From positions 14,113 to 78,112 of the forward strand of contig CAVFRF010000063.1 in the NCBI GenBank assembly GCA_963624975.1: a stretch of 64,000 nucleotides of DNA, given 5' to 3'. Position numbers and translations under genes: made by a program. This document shows, in pieces, positions 43,926 to 52,825 of this stretch. Every line of letters begins with the position of its first letter. Position 1 is the stretch's first letter. Below the pieces are notes generated by a model that saw only the letters and a program-made list of their open reading frames with translations, did not search any database and had not been told where the DNA came from. This DNA comes from CAVLCC01 sp963624975. Lineage in GTDB: Bacteria; Actinomycetota; Coriobacteriia; Coriobacteriales; CADBOM01.

Positions 43926-44426
43926 ATGCCGTACAACGTAGACATGAGCATCGACCCCGAGCTTGCCGACTTCGCGCGAGAGCGCATCGCCGCCGAGTGC
44001 GAGTGGGCCGCGGACGAAGAGGCGCTTTGCAGCCACATCGCGCAGCTGGTCGAGTTCGCGCTCGACCACATGCAGGTAACCGGCGATATCGAGGTGTCGG
44101 TGTCGCTCGTGACCACCGACCGCATCCACGAGCTGAACCGTGAGCATCGCGGCATCGATTCTCCCACCGACGTGCTGTCGTTCCCATGCGACGACCCTGG
44201 CGAGATGCAGGGTCAGCTCTGCGAGCTTGGCGACATCGTGTTCGCGCCCGAGGTGGCGTTCGAGCAATCGCACGAATACGGCAACACCTACGTGCAGGAA
44301 ATGGACCTGCTGGTTATCCACAGCGTGTTGCACCTCCTGGGCTACGACCACATCGAAGACGACGATGCCGAGAAGATGGAAGCCAAGGAGCGCGAGATTC
44401 GCACAGCCTGGGAGGCGAACAGGTAA
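43926..44426 (+). CDS. ybeY: Endoribonuclease YbeY
   Basis: Metal-dependent endoribonuclease (166 aa) involved in rRNA maturation and ribosome quality control. The zinc site HxxxHxxGYDH is visible with H132, H136 and H142. The conserved TDVLSFP is present. ATG 43926 follows AGGAGCAGC at the phoH stop; the longer upstream frame overlaps phoH and is not supported. The stop TAA shares one base with the dgkA ATG. Confidence 0.95.
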   Translation: MPYNVDMSIDPELADFARERIAAECEWAADEEALCSHIAQLVEFALDHMQVTGDIEVSVSLVTTDRIHELNREHRGIDSPTDVLSFPCDDPGEMQGQLCELGDIVFAPEVAFEQSHEYGNTYVQEMDLLVIHSVLHLLGYDHIEDDDAEKMEAKEREIRTAWEANR

Positions 44427-44890
44427 TGCAAGGGCTAAGCGAAATGCCGGCAAAAGAGCGGGCAGCCCAGCAGTCCGAAGCCCGGCCGGCGGCCGAGGCC
44501 TCAGCCCAGGCCGAACCCAAGACGACGGAGGACATCCCCCGCAGCGTCACGCATTCGTTCGGCTACGCGCTCCATGGCATCGCCCACTCTGCGGCCACCG
44601 AACGCAACCTCAAGATCCACATCGTGGCGGCGGTGCTGGCGCTCGTCGCATGCGCGGTGCTGCGCTGCACTCCCTCCGAATGGGCCATCGTGATCGTGAT
44701 GGTGGCCCTCGTGATTTCGGCCGAGCTTTTCAACACCGCCATCGAGGCCGTCGTCGACCTTGCATCCTACCAGCTCCACCCGCTTGCCAAGAAGGCCAAG
44801 GACTGCGCGGCCGGAGCCGTGCTGGTTCTGGCGATGGCTGCCGTGGTCGTGGGACTTATCGTCTACATCGGGGCGTGGATGAGGCTGTAG
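44426..44890 (+). CDS. dgkA: Diacylglycerol/undecaprenol kinase
   Basis: Small integral membrane kinase of 154 aa. The core has ERNLKIH and the catalytic-site segment SAELFNTAIEAVVDL, with three hydrophobic helices (about 63-155). Gram-positive-type members phosphorylate undecaprenol rather than diacylglycerol. A 40-residue hydrophilic, Ala/Glu-rich N-terminal extension precedes the core. The ATG overlaps the ybeY stop by one base. Confidence 0.9.
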   Translation: MQGLSEMPAKERAAQQSEARPAAEASAQAEPKTTEDIPRSVTHSFGYALHGIAHSAATERNLKIHIVAAVLALVACAVLRCTPSEWAIVIVMVALVISAELFNTAIEAVVDLASYQLHPLAKKAKDCAAGAVLVLAMAAVVVGLIVYIGAWMRL

Positions 44891-44958
44891 CACCAAGGTT
44901 CGACCGCCAACGTGCAACGCGCCTCGCAAGGCGCCAAATCTGCAATTCAGGAGAAAAG

Positions 44959-45951
44959 ATGACTTCCAGGCAAGACGATTCCAACAACATCGACGGCGAG
45001 GCGGGATCCGCCGCGCTCGAACCCGACTCCGCGTCCGGCACCTCCGACTCCGCCGTTTTCCGCAGCGGCTTCGTGGCTCTGGCCGGTCGCCCCAACGCGG
45101 GCAAGTCCACGCTGCTCAACGCCGTGATGGGCGAGAAGTTCGCCATCACCTCCAACGTTCCGCAAACCACGAGGCACAGGCTCCGCGCGATCTACGATGC
45201 CGACGACGTGCAGATGATCCTGGTCGACACCCCGGGCATCCACAAGCCGCACGACTCGCTTGGCGAAGAGCTCAACTACTCCGCCATCCAGGGCATCACC
45301 GACGTGGACGTGGTGGCTTTCCTGCTCGATGCCAGCAAGCCCGTGGGCAAGGGCGACATCTTCGTACTCAAGCAGCTTGCGCAGGCCAAGGGAGCCGCCA
45401 AGGTGCTGGTTGTAAACAAAGCCGACCTCGTGTCGCAGGAAGAATGCGAGCTGCAGGTCGTGCGGGCGAGCCGCCATCTCAAGTTCGACGACGTGGTGGT
45501 GTGCTCGGCGCTCAAGGGTTTCAACGTGGACGGATTCGTGCAGACGGTCAAGCAGATGCTGCCCGAAGGCCCGCGCTGGTTTCCCGAGGGCATGGAGACC
45601 GACCAGCCCATCGAGGTCATCGTGGCGGAGTTCGTGCGCGAGAAGATCCTGCGCAGCTCCTACGACGAGGTGCCGCATGCAGTGGGCGTGATGGTCGACG
45701 AGATGAGCTACCACGAGAAGAGCGACCTGTACCGCATCTTCGCCACTGTGTACGTGGAGCGAGAGTCGCAGAAGGGCATCATCATCGGCAACAAGGGCGC
45801 CAACATCAAGAAAGTGGGAACCGCCGCCCGCAAGGACCTCGAGCATTTCCTGGGGTCCAAGTGCTTCCTCGACCTCAACGTCAAGGTCAAGCGCAACTGG
45901 CGCCGCGATGCCGCCCAGATCCGCCGCTTCGGCTACGGGGAGGGTCTGTAG
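44959..45951 (+). CDS. era: GTPase Era
   Basis: GTPase of 330 aa that binds the 3' end of 16S rRNA during 30S assembly. G1 is GRPNAGKS (residues 43-50), then DTPGIHKP, NKAD and SALKG. The C-terminal KH domain has IIIGNKGANIKKVGTAAR. It has about 35 extra acidic N-terminal residues. The ATG at 44959 is preceded by CAGGAGAA; the longer frame upstream overlaps dgkA and ybeY in other frames. Confidence 0.95.
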   Translation: MTSRQDDSNNIDGEAGSAALEPDSASGTSDSAVFRSGFVALAGRPNAGKSTLLNAVMGEKFAITSNVPQTTRHRLRAIYDADDVQMILVDTPGIHKPHDSLGEELNYSAIQGITDVDVVAFLLDASKPVGKGDIFVLKQLAQAKGAAKVLVVNKADLVSQEECELQVVRASRHLKFDDVVVCSALKGFNVDGFVQTVKQMLPEGPRWFPEGMETDQPIEVIVAEFVREKILRSSYDEVPHAVGVMVDEMSYHEKSDLYRIFATVYVERESQKGIIIGNKGANIKKVGTAARKDLEHFLGSKCFLDLNVKVKRNWRRDAAQIRRFGYGEGL

Positions 45952-45952
45952 C

Positions 45953-46780
45953 GTGCCCTCCTACAAGGCCAGGGCGGTGGTCCTCAAAAAGACCAAGCTC
46001 AAGGAGAAGGACCTCATCCTCACCATGCTGTCCGACACGGGCGAGCAGATTCGCGCCGTGGCCAAGGGCGCGCAGAAGCCCGGCGGGTCGTTCGCGGCGC
46101 GGCTCGAGGTGTTCTCGGTGGTCGACCTCATGCTCTACACGGGCAAGAGCCTCGACACCATCACCGACGCGCGCACGGTCGAGACCAACGAGGCATGCAG
46201 GTCCGACATCACCCGCCTGTCGTACGGGGCGGTCATGGCGGAGCTGGTGGAGAAGACCGCGCTGGAAGGGCAGGAGATGCCTGTCGCGTTTCCGCTCACG
46301 TGCACCGCGCTGGGGTCGCTGGGCAGGGTCGGCGAGGAGACGCTGCCGTTCGTTGCATCGGCGTTTCTCATCAAGCTGTTGGCCTACCAGGGCTTCAAGC
46401 CCTCGTTCGACGACTGCACGCATTGCGGACGCGTCCGCGCTGACGATTCGGCGGGTTCCGGCATCTTCTCCATATCTGCCGGTGGATGGGTGTGCGGAGA
46501 GTGCGCGCAGGCATCGGGCCTGGCACCCGACGAGATGCTATCCGACCAGGTGGTGAGCTGGGCGAGGTCGCTCATGTCGATGCGCTTCTCGCAGATAGAG
46601 GAGCTGTTCGTCCAAGGCGCTGTCGAAGGCGAAGCCGCCATCGACGGCGGGCCGGCAGGTACGACTGCGGCACTCGGAGCGCTTGGCGGAGGCCTGCTAT
46701 CGTTTTGCGAGCGATGGATCGGGGTTCACCTGGGCCTTCGGATGAAGACGATGTCCTACCTCTCGAGGCTGCATATCTAG
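45953..46780 (+). CDS. recO: DNA repair protein RecO
   Basis: Protein of 275 aa that with RecR helps load RecA on SSB-coated DNA. The N-terminal OB domain begins PSYKARAVVLKKTKLKEKD. A four-cysteine zinc site is visible as CTHC and later CGEC (about residues 156-185). GTG start one base after era. Its stop shares the sequence CTAG with the stop of the convergent XRE gene. Confidence 0.92.
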   Translation: MPSYKARAVVLKKTKLKEKDLILTMLSDTGEQIRAVAKGAQKPGGSFAARLEVFSVVDLMLYTGKSLDTITDARTVETNEACRSDITRLSYGAVMAELVEKTALEGQEMPVAFPLTCTALGSLGRVGEETLPFVASAFLIKLLAYQGFKPSFDDCTHCGRVRADDSAGSGIFSISAGGWVCGECAQASGLAPDEMLSDQVVSWARSLMSMRFSQIEELFVQGAVEGEAAIDGGPAGTTAALGALGGGLLSFCERWIGVHLGLRMKTMSYLSRLHI

Positions 46781-47388
46781 CAGGTGCGCTTCTTCGCACG
46801 CTTCGCGATGTACTCGATCAGCTCCGACTGGATGCGATGGAACTCCAGCGCCACCTTGTCCTGCGGGCAATGGTTGTACACCAGCGAGCTGAGAATCTGC
46901 AGGGCCATGTCGGGGTCCACCACGTCCAGGTCCTCTATCTGCACGTGGTCGTCGCAAATCACGCAGAATGCATATCTCGTGGTGGCATCGTCGGCGCTGC
47001 GCATCGCAGGTGCACTGCGTTGCGGCCCTGTAGAGCCCTCTGCCACTCCGGTGGGCGATCCAGCACCGCTACCGGCTCCAGCATCCGCTTCCATCTCGCC
47101 GGTGTCGAGCAGCGCGTGCTCGACCATCTCCTGGGCTTCGCTCCACGAGAACTTGCGTGGTTTGGCAGGGATGTCCTCCGGCTTCTCGGCAAACAGCACG
47201 ATCGGGCTTACTCCCAGGGCATCGGCTATGCGCTGGGCGTTGTTGATGGTCACGTTGGCCCTGCCCTGCTCGATGCCGCCTATATATGTGCGGTGCATGC
47301 CGCATTTCTCGGCGAAGCTCTCTTGCGAGTAGCCCGCCTCCTTGCGGAGCTTGCGGACGTTTGCAGCAAGCGCGTCTTGGATGCTCAT
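46777..47388 (-). CDS. XRE-family transcriptional regulator
   Basis: Protein of 203 aa. Residues about 8-65 are a Cro/C1-type helix-turn-helix (LRKEAGYSQESFAEKCGMHR then TYIGGIEQGRANVTINNAQR). A Gly/Ala/Ser-rich linker (about 100-130) joins it to a C-terminal domain of unknown type containing AFCVICDDHVQIEDLD, which has two cysteines and could sense metal or redox state. GAAGGG precedes the ATG. A near-perfect palindrome at 47405-47424 suggests autoregulation. Other targets are unknown. Confidence 0.8.
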   Translation of the reverse strand: MSIQDALAANVRKLRKEAGYSQESFAEKCGMHRTYIGGIEQGRANVTINNAQRIADALGVSPIVLFAEKPEDIPAKPRKFSWSEAQEMVEHALLDTGEMEADAGAGSGAGSPTGVAEGSTGPQRSAPAMRSADDATTRYAFCVICDDHVQIEDLDVVDPDMALQILSSLVYNHCPQDKVALEFHRIQSELIEYIAKRAKKRTC

Positions 47389-47404
47389 CGATATCCCTTC
47401 ACTA

Positions 47405-47424
47405 GGTTTATATCGATGTAAACC
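47405..47424 (-). promoter_or_regulatory. Operator-like palindrome upstream of the XRE gene
   Basis: GGTTTATATC followed by GATGTAAACC forms a 20-bp palindrome with nine of ten positions symmetric, 17 bases upstream of the XRE start codon. On the minus strand it includes TATAAA, which could be a -10 box, so repressor binding would block the promoter. Confidence 0.6.
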
Positions 47425-47525
47425 AAAGGCGAGAATCGCTTCTACAGAATATAGATAGCAAAATCAATGGAATAAAAACGCAATGAAGAATATAAGTAGC
47501 AACTTGGAGAAAGCGCGCGGATTCG

Positions 47526-48563
47526 CTAGATTTTCTCCATCTCGGCGGCGACCTTGTAGTACCAGTCTACCGGGGTCTCGTAGTTGTACTTGTAGGCCGC
47601 GCCCATCGTGAGCGTGGATCCGTAGAGCCTGGCCAGCCCGTTCACGTGCTTGGGAATCGACTCCTCCCAAGAGCTCCAGTCCACATGTCCCCATCCCCAG
47701 GCGTTGTACGACCTGAAGCAGTGGGCGCCCTTCGAACTCTCTACCGTGGAGATGGCGGGCGACCACCTCGGGTCCACGCCGTTCTCCCATGCAGCGCTGG
47801 CGAAGAGGTAGCCGTATCCCGCGAGGGGCGAACCCTCCAGGTATGCGTCGATGCGAGGCGCCCACTCGTCCACGAAGGCCTGCTCCTCGCTGTCGAAGTC
47901 CACCTCGTCGGTGTTCATCGAGGCGCCGCTGTACGAAGCGGTGCTGGCCGCCAGGGTTGCCTCCCTTGCGGCCGCGGCTTCCTGCGCGGCCTGGGCCGCG
48001 GCAGCTTCCTGCGCGGCCTTCTCGATCGCCACGTCGCGCGCATCTCGAGCTTCCTCGAGCGCTGCCTGCGCCTCGGCCTTCGACTGGTCGGCAGCCGCCT
48101 TGTCGCTTTGCAGCTGCTCCTGCGTTTGCTGCAGCTCCACGTGCCTTGCGGTCTGCTCGTCGATTACCGACATGATGTTGTTCTCATACCTGTTGAGGTA
48201 CTCGATGATCCCGAAGAAGCTGCTCACGTCCTCCGTTGAGAACACCAGGTCTATGAGCGAGGAGGTGGAGCGCTGGTACCTGTACATGGAGCACACGGCG
48301 GAATTGCTCTCCGAGCGCTTGGACTCGATCTGGGTCTGGAGAGTCTGGACCTTCTGCTCGTTCTCGGCTATGCGCTGGTCGATTTCGTTTGCCTTCGCGG
48401 CGATTTCCTCGTACTTGGCTGCTGCCTGGTCCATCTTGTCGATGGCGGCCTGAACCTCGTCGGAATCAGCGTATGCAACGGGCGTAGACGCAAGCAGGCA
48501 CGCTGCCGCGAGCACGAAGCTCAGCAACGTCGCCGTGAGAGTTTTGCATCTAGCGCCTACCAT
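47526..48563 (-). CDS. Secreted PcsB-like coiled-coil protein with lysozyme-like end
   Basis: Exported protein of about 345 aa. A signal peptide (about residues 1-33) ends at AYA. Residues about 35-210 form a long coiled coil (Glu/Gln/Ala heptads, like PcsB/CwlO partners of FtsEX). An Ala-rich linker leads to a C-terminal domain of about 110 residues, AYGYLFAS-like start, ISTVESSKGAHCFRSYNAWG and WSSWEESIPKHVNGLARLYG, resembling lysozyme/glucosaminidase-type hydrolase domains. A role in septal wall hydrolysis is likely but inferred. The start at 48563 is chosen because it gives a typical signal peptide; a longer frame reaches 48674. Confidence 0.75.
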   Translation of the reverse strand: MVGARCKTLTATLLSFVLAAACLLASTPVAYADSDEVQAAIDKMDQAAAKYEEIAAKANEIDQRIAENEQKVQTLQTQIESKRSESNSAVCSMYRYQRSTSSLIDLVFSTEDVSSFFGIIEYLNRYENNIMSVIDEQTARHVELQQTQEQLQSDKAAADQSKAEAQAALEEARDARDVAIEKAAQEAAAAQAAQEAAAAREATLAASTASYSGASMNTDEVDFDSEEQAFVDEWAPRIDAYLEGSPLAGYGYLFASAAWENGVDPRWSPAISTVESSKGAHCFRSYNAWGWGHVDWSSWEESIPKHVNGLARLYGSTLTMGAAYKYNYETPVDWYYKVAAEMEKI

Positions 48564-48652
48564 ATATACCCAATCCGTGCGGCCAATCCGACATGCGCCA
48601 GCTCGAACTCCAAGCCCGCAGGTAGGGAGCGTGCGCGAGCGCAATAGGGGTT

Positions 48653-48664
48653 GAATTATAATTC
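48653..48664. promoter_or_regulatory. Symmetric bidirectional -10 element
   Basis: GAATTATAATTC is a perfect 12-bp palindrome that contains TATAAT on both strands (48657-48662 forward; 48660-48655 reverse). It lies between the divergent PcsB-like gene and the PPDK regulator gene, so one element may serve both. On the minus strand TTCGCA is a -35 candidate at 17-base spacing; none is clear on the plus strand. Confidence 0.6.
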
Positions 48665-48744
48665 GAGTTGCCAAAAATGCGAAACCAAGATTATCGGTGA
48701 TTGCAAAACCCCTGCTAGATAGCGCAAAAAGATTTGGAGATTAT

Positions 48745-49644
48745 ATGGAGAGCATCGATATGCAGGCAAATGGCCGGGCGGGCGAGGAACAGGACACGCC
48801 TCGAAACGCGCCCAAAGACGAACTGTCCGTCTTCATCATCTCCGACTCTGTGGGCGACACCGCCTCGGCTCTCGTGCACGCCGCGATGAGCCAGTTCTCG
48901 GGCACGGCGGTAGATATAGAGCGTCTTCCCAAGGTCTCGACCGTAGAGCAGGTGAGAGATTTCGTGGGAGCGCGCATCGACGAGTGCGCGGGCAAGGTGG
49001 CGGTGATCACCATAGCCGACCCCCGGCTCGCCCGCGATGCCTACGCCTGCATCACGCAGCTCGGCATCGCCTGCGTCGACCTGCTGGGTCCCACCGTGTC
49101 GGCTATCGCCAAGGCCACGGGCAAGAACCCGTCGCTCAGAGCGGGCATCAACCGCGAGCTGGACGAGTCCTACTTCAAGAGGATCGAGGCCATGGACTAC
49201 TCCGTCGACCACGACGACGGCCGTCTTCCCGAAGAGTACAAAGACGCCGACATCATCCTCATGGGCGTGTCGCGCACGTCGAAGACCCCGTTGTCGATGT
49301 ACCTGGCCACGTCGGGCTACAAGGTCGCCAACCTTCCCCTGGCGCCGGGCATGACCCCGCCCAAGCAGATCTTCGAGGTCGACAGGTGGAGGGTGTTCGG
49401 CCTCATGTCCAGCCCCGAGGTGCTGTCCGACATCAGGCAGAGGCGCCTGGGCCCCGACGGCATGCGCGTGGCCAAGAGCTACGCCAGCGTCGACTACATA
49501 GAGCGCGACCTAGAGGAGGCCCGTGCGCTCATGCGCAAGGTGGGCTGCATAGTCATACGCACCGACAACAGGGCCATCGAGGAAACCGCGCAGGAGATAC
49601 TGCGCTACTACGAGATGGCGCTGCACGCGCACAGCGGCAGGTAG
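48745..49644 (+). CDS. Pyruvate phosphate dikinase regulatory protein (DUF299)
   Basis: Bifunctional serine/threonine kinase and Pi-dependent phosphorylase of about 299 aa that inactivates and reactivates PPDK (or PEP synthase). The nucleotide-binding motif GVSRTSKTP (residues about 174-182) and the FIISDSVGDTA opening are characteristic of the family. The ATG at 48745 with TTGGAGA six bases upstream is preferred over GTG at 48697. ppdK follows in the same direction after a 279-base gap, confirming the target. Confidence 0.92.
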   Translation: MESIDMQANGRAGEEQDTPRNAPKDELSVFIISDSVGDTASALVHAAMSQFSGTAVDIERLPKVSTVEQVRDFVGARIDECAGKVAVITIADPRLARDAYACITQLGIACVDLLGPTVSAIAKATGKNPSLRAGINRELDESYFKRIEAMDYSVDHDDGRLPEEYKDADIILMGVSRTSKTPLSMYLATSGYKVANLPLAPGMTPPKQIFEVDRWRVFGLMSSPEVLSDIRQRRLGPDGMRVAKSYASVDYIERDLEEARALMRKVGCIVIRTDNRAIEETAQEILRYYEMALHAHSGR

Positions 49645-49923
49645 CACCGGGCGGGCGGCTGCAAGTGCCGCTCGCGGCAGCTCATCTGCATTTCGGCCAC
49701 CCGCAAATGTGGTGTTTTGATGGAGTATCGCGTCTAGAAGGCGCTTCGAAGCCCCTCACAGTCCGCCCAGGCGTGCAGCTTGCAGCACTCGTGTTCGAGT
49801 TATGCGCGCCTTTGGTTTATCATCGAGAGGTCGAATTAGCCTCTTCAGACATTCGACGTCAGGCAATCACGCGACTCGAGAGAGTCTTCGCACTGGTATC
49901 GTCTAGAGCAAAGGAGACATAAG

Positions 49924-52662
49924 TTGTCCGAGACAAATCAGCGTGTGTTCGCTTTCGGTAAGGATGCCGAAGGCAACAATGTTACCGAGGGAAACAAGGA
50001 TATGAAGCACATCCTCGGTGGCAAGGGAGCCAACCTGGCCGAGATGGCCCAGATCGGACTTCCCGTTCCTCCCGGTTTCACCATTTCCTGCCAGACCTGC
50101 ATGGATTACTACAAGGGTGGCAACGAATTCCCCGAGGGAGTCTGGGATAAGGTGGAGGAGTACCGTCACGACCTCGAGGCTCGCATGGGCAAGAAGCTCG
50201 GCGACAACGAGGACCCGCTGCTGGTATCGGTTCGCTCCGGCGCGCCCTTCTCGATGCCGGGCATGATGGACACCGTGCTGAACCTCGGCCTCAACGATCA
50301 GTCGATCAACGGCCTCATCAAGCAGACAGACAACCCCCGCTTCGCATGGGACTCCTACCGTCGCTTCGTGCAGATGTTCTCCAACGTGGTGATGGGCGTC
50401 GACGGCGACCTCTTCGAGAATGCCATCAACGCGGTCAAGATCGCCCGCGGAGTCAAGGGCGACAACGAGCTTTCCGCCGACGACCTCAAGGAGCTGGTCG
50501 GCGAGTTCAAGAAGATCTTCTCCGAGAACGTCTCGGCCGAAGAGCATCCCGACCTCGTGGTCGACGGCAAGGTCGAGTTCCCGCAGGATCCCGACCTGCA
50601 GCTCAACCTTGCGGTCCGCGCCGTGTTCGGCAGCTGGATGAACGACCGCGCCTGCCTCTACAGGCAGCAGAACAAGATTCCGGACGACCTCGGCACCGCC
50701 GTTAACGTGCAGACGATGGTGTTCGGCAACAAGGGCGACACATCGGCCACGGGCGTGGCCTTCACCCGCAACCCCGCCAACGGAGCCAACGAGTTCTACG
50801 GCGACTACCTGGTCAACGCACAGGGCGAGGACGTCGTGGCGGGCATCCGCAACACCTCCCCGATCGCCGAGCTCAAGAACGTCGACGGCCTGCAGGAGGC
50901 CGGCCGCGAGCTTGAGCAGGTGTTCGAGATCCTCGAGAAGCACTACCGCGACATGTGCGACATCGAGTTCACCATCGAGCAGGGCAAGCTCTGGATGCTG
51001 CAGACCCGCGTGGGCAAGCGCACCGCAGCCGCTGCCATCAAGATCGCGATCGCGATGGTCGAAGAGGGCCTCATCACCCGCGAGGAGGCCGTGCTGCGCA
51101 TCGACCCCGAGCAGCTCGACCAGCTGCTTCACCCGCAGTTCGACCGCAACGCCAAGTACGACGTTCTGGCTACCGGCCTCAACGCCAGCCCGGGCGCTGC
51201 AGTGGGAGGCGCCGTGTTCTCCGCCGAGGACGCGGTCGCATATGCCGAGCAGGGCAAGAAGACGGTGCTGGTGCGCTGGGAGACCACTCCCGACGACCTC
51301 GCCGGCATGGTGGCGGCCGAGGGCATCCTCACCAGCCACGGCGGCAAGACCTCGCATGCAGCGGTTATCGCACGCGGCATGGGCGCTCCCTGCGTCTGCG
51401 GCGTCGACGTGCTCAAGATCGATGCCGAGAAAAAGCAGGCCGAGGTGCTCGGCACCGACATCGTGATCAAAGAGGGCGACATGATCTCCATCGACGGCAC
51501 CACCGGCGTGGTCGTGCTGGGAGCCGTCGACCTCGTGGCAGCCGAGCTTTCCGAGGACCTCGACAAGATCCTCGAGTGGGCCGACGAGTTCCGCAAGCTT
51601 GGCGTGCGCGCCAATGCCGACAACCCGGCCGATGCCAAGCTCTCCCGCGACTTCGGCGCCGGCGGAATCGGCCTGTGCCGCACCGAGCACATGTTCCTGG
51701 GCGAGCGCAAGTCGATCATCCAGTCGTTCATCCTCACCGACGACCCGGCGGTCAAGGAGAAGGCGCTTTCCGACCTTCTGGCCGCTCAGACCGAGGACTT
51801 CCTCGGAATGTTCGAGGCCATGGACGGCCTGCCCGTGATCGTGCGTCTGCTCGACCCGCCGCTGCACGAGTTCCTCGACGATCCCCGCAGCCTCGAGGTC
51901 GAGATCACCAAGATGGAGTGCACGGGCGCCAACAAGGACGAGATCGATTCCAAGCGCAAGCTGCTCGAGCGCATCGACACCATGACCGAGGCCAACCCGA
52001 TGCTGGGCCTGCGCGGCTGCCGTCTGGCCATCGTGTACCCCGAGCTTCCCAGGATGCAGACCAGGGCAATCGCCACGGCCATGGCCGAGCTGGTCAAGAA
52101 GGGCCTGCATCCCGAGCCCGAGATCATGATCCCGCTGGTGTCGCTCTCCGCCGAGCTCGAGCTTCTGCGCGGTGAGGTGCAGGAAGTCATCGCCGAGGTC
52201 GAGGCCGAGTACGGCGTCAAGCTCGAGATTCCGATCGGCACCATGATCGAGCTTCCGCGCGCTGCCGTTACCGCCGACGAAATCGGCAAGTACGCCGACT
52301 TCTTCAGCTTCGGCACCAACGACCTCACGCAGACCACCTTCGGTTTCTCGCGCGACGACGTGGAGGCCAAGTTCATCCCGCGCTACCTCTCCAAGCACAT
52401 CCTTCCCGTCAACCCCTTCGCCACCCTCGACGACGGCGTGGCCAAGCTCGTGGACATGGGATGCAAGCTGGGCAAGAGCGCCAACCCCAACATCCAGCTC
52501 GGCATCTGCGGCGAGCATGGCGGCGATCCCGACTCGGTCAAGAAGTGCCACAAGATCGGCCTCACCTACGTGTCCTGCTCGCCCTACCGCGTGCCGCTGG
52601 CAAGGCTGGCAGCCGCCCAGGCAGCGCTGGAGGAGAAGCACAACGCATCCGACAACCGCTAG
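49924..52662 (+). CDS. ppdK: Pyruvate, phosphate dikinase
   Basis: PPDK of 912 aa interconverting pyruvate + ATP + Pi and PEP + AMP + PPi. Order: N-terminal nucleotide-binding domain (GGKGANLAEMAQIGLPVPPG), swivelling phosphohistidine domain with H478 in GGKTSHAAV, and the C-terminal PEP/pyruvate TIM barrel (GIGLCRTEHMF, FGTNDLTQTT, GICGEHGGD). T476, two residues before the histidine, is the site expected for the regulatory phosphorylation. Start TTG at 49924 with AAGGAGA. The 279 bases upstream hold only a weak TATCAT -10 candidate near 49818; no terminator was seen. Confidence 0.96.
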   Translation: MSETNQRVFAFGKDAEGNNVTEGNKDMKHILGGKGANLAEMAQIGLPVPPGFTISCQTCMDYYKGGNEFPEGVWDKVEEYRHDLEARMGKKLGDNEDPLLVSVRSGAPFSMPGMMDTVLNLGLNDQSINGLIKQTDNPRFAWDSYRRFVQMFSNVVMGVDGDLFENAINAVKIARGVKGDNELSADDLKELVGEFKKIFSENVSAEEHPDLVVDGKVEFPQDPDLQLNLAVRAVFGSWMNDRACLYRQQNKIPDDLGTAVNVQTMVFGNKGDTSATGVAFTRNPANGANEFYGDYLVNAQGEDVVAGIRNTSPIAELKNVDGLQEAGRELEQVFEILEKHYRDMCDIEFTIEQGKLWMLQTRVGKRTAAAAIKIAIAMVEEGLITREEAVLRIDPEQLDQLLHPQFDRNAKYDVLATGLNASPGAAVGGAVFSAEDAVAYAEQGKKTVLVRWETTPDDLAGMVAAEGILTSHGGKTSHAAVIARGMGAPCVCGVDVLKIDAEKKQAEVLGTDIVIKEGDMISIDGTTGVVVLGAVDLVAAELSEDLDKILEWADEFRKLGVRANADNPADAKLSRDFGAGGIGLCRTEHMFLGERKSIIQSFILTDDPAVKEKALSDLLAAQTEDFLGMFEAMDGLPVIVRLLDPPLHEFLDDPRSLEVEITKMECTGANKDEIDSKRKLLERIDTMTEANPMLGLRGCRLAIVYPELPRMQTRAIATAMAELVKKGLHPEPEIMIPLVSLSAELELLRGEVQEVIAEVEAEYGVKLEIPIGTMIELPRAAVTADEIGKYADFFSFGTNDLTQTTFGFSRDDVEAKFIPRYLSKHILPVNPFATLDDGVAKLVDMGCKLGKSANPNIQLGICGEHGGDPDSVKKCHKIGLTYVSCSPYRVPLARLAAAQAALEEKHNASDNR

Positions 52663-52770
52663 GTTGCGCCCATGCCGCGCGCGGCAGATGCAATCCGCTG
52701 CGGGCGACGGCAGCCGCGGGGCAATGCGCTATCATGCCCTGAGGCATCGGTAACTTCATAGGCTTTGAAG

Positions 52771-52800
52771 CGAGAGGGAGGCCATGCGGTCTCCCTCTCG
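52771..52800 (+). promoter_or_regulatory. Perfect hairpin in the asnB leader
   Basis: CGAGAGGGAG (52771-52780) and CTCCCTCTCG (52791-52800) form a perfect 10-bp stem with a ten-base loop, ending 25 bases before the asnB ATG and 9 bases before its GAGGAGAA. There is no following T tract, so it does not look like a terminator; a leader or processing function for asnB is possible. TATCAT at 52730-52735 is a -10 candidate. Confidence 0.55.
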
Positions 52801-52825
52801 TGCAACATCGAGGAGAATTTCAAAC

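Noticed and set aside
49786..49830. Possible tRNA T-arm (GTTCGAG) upstream of ppdK
   Set aside because: No acceptor or anticodon stem can be folded around it; no tRNA gene is supported in the window.
49903..52641. 912-codon minus-strand frame opposite ppdK
   Set aside because: Mirror frame produced by strong codon bias of ppdK; composition is unlike a real protein.
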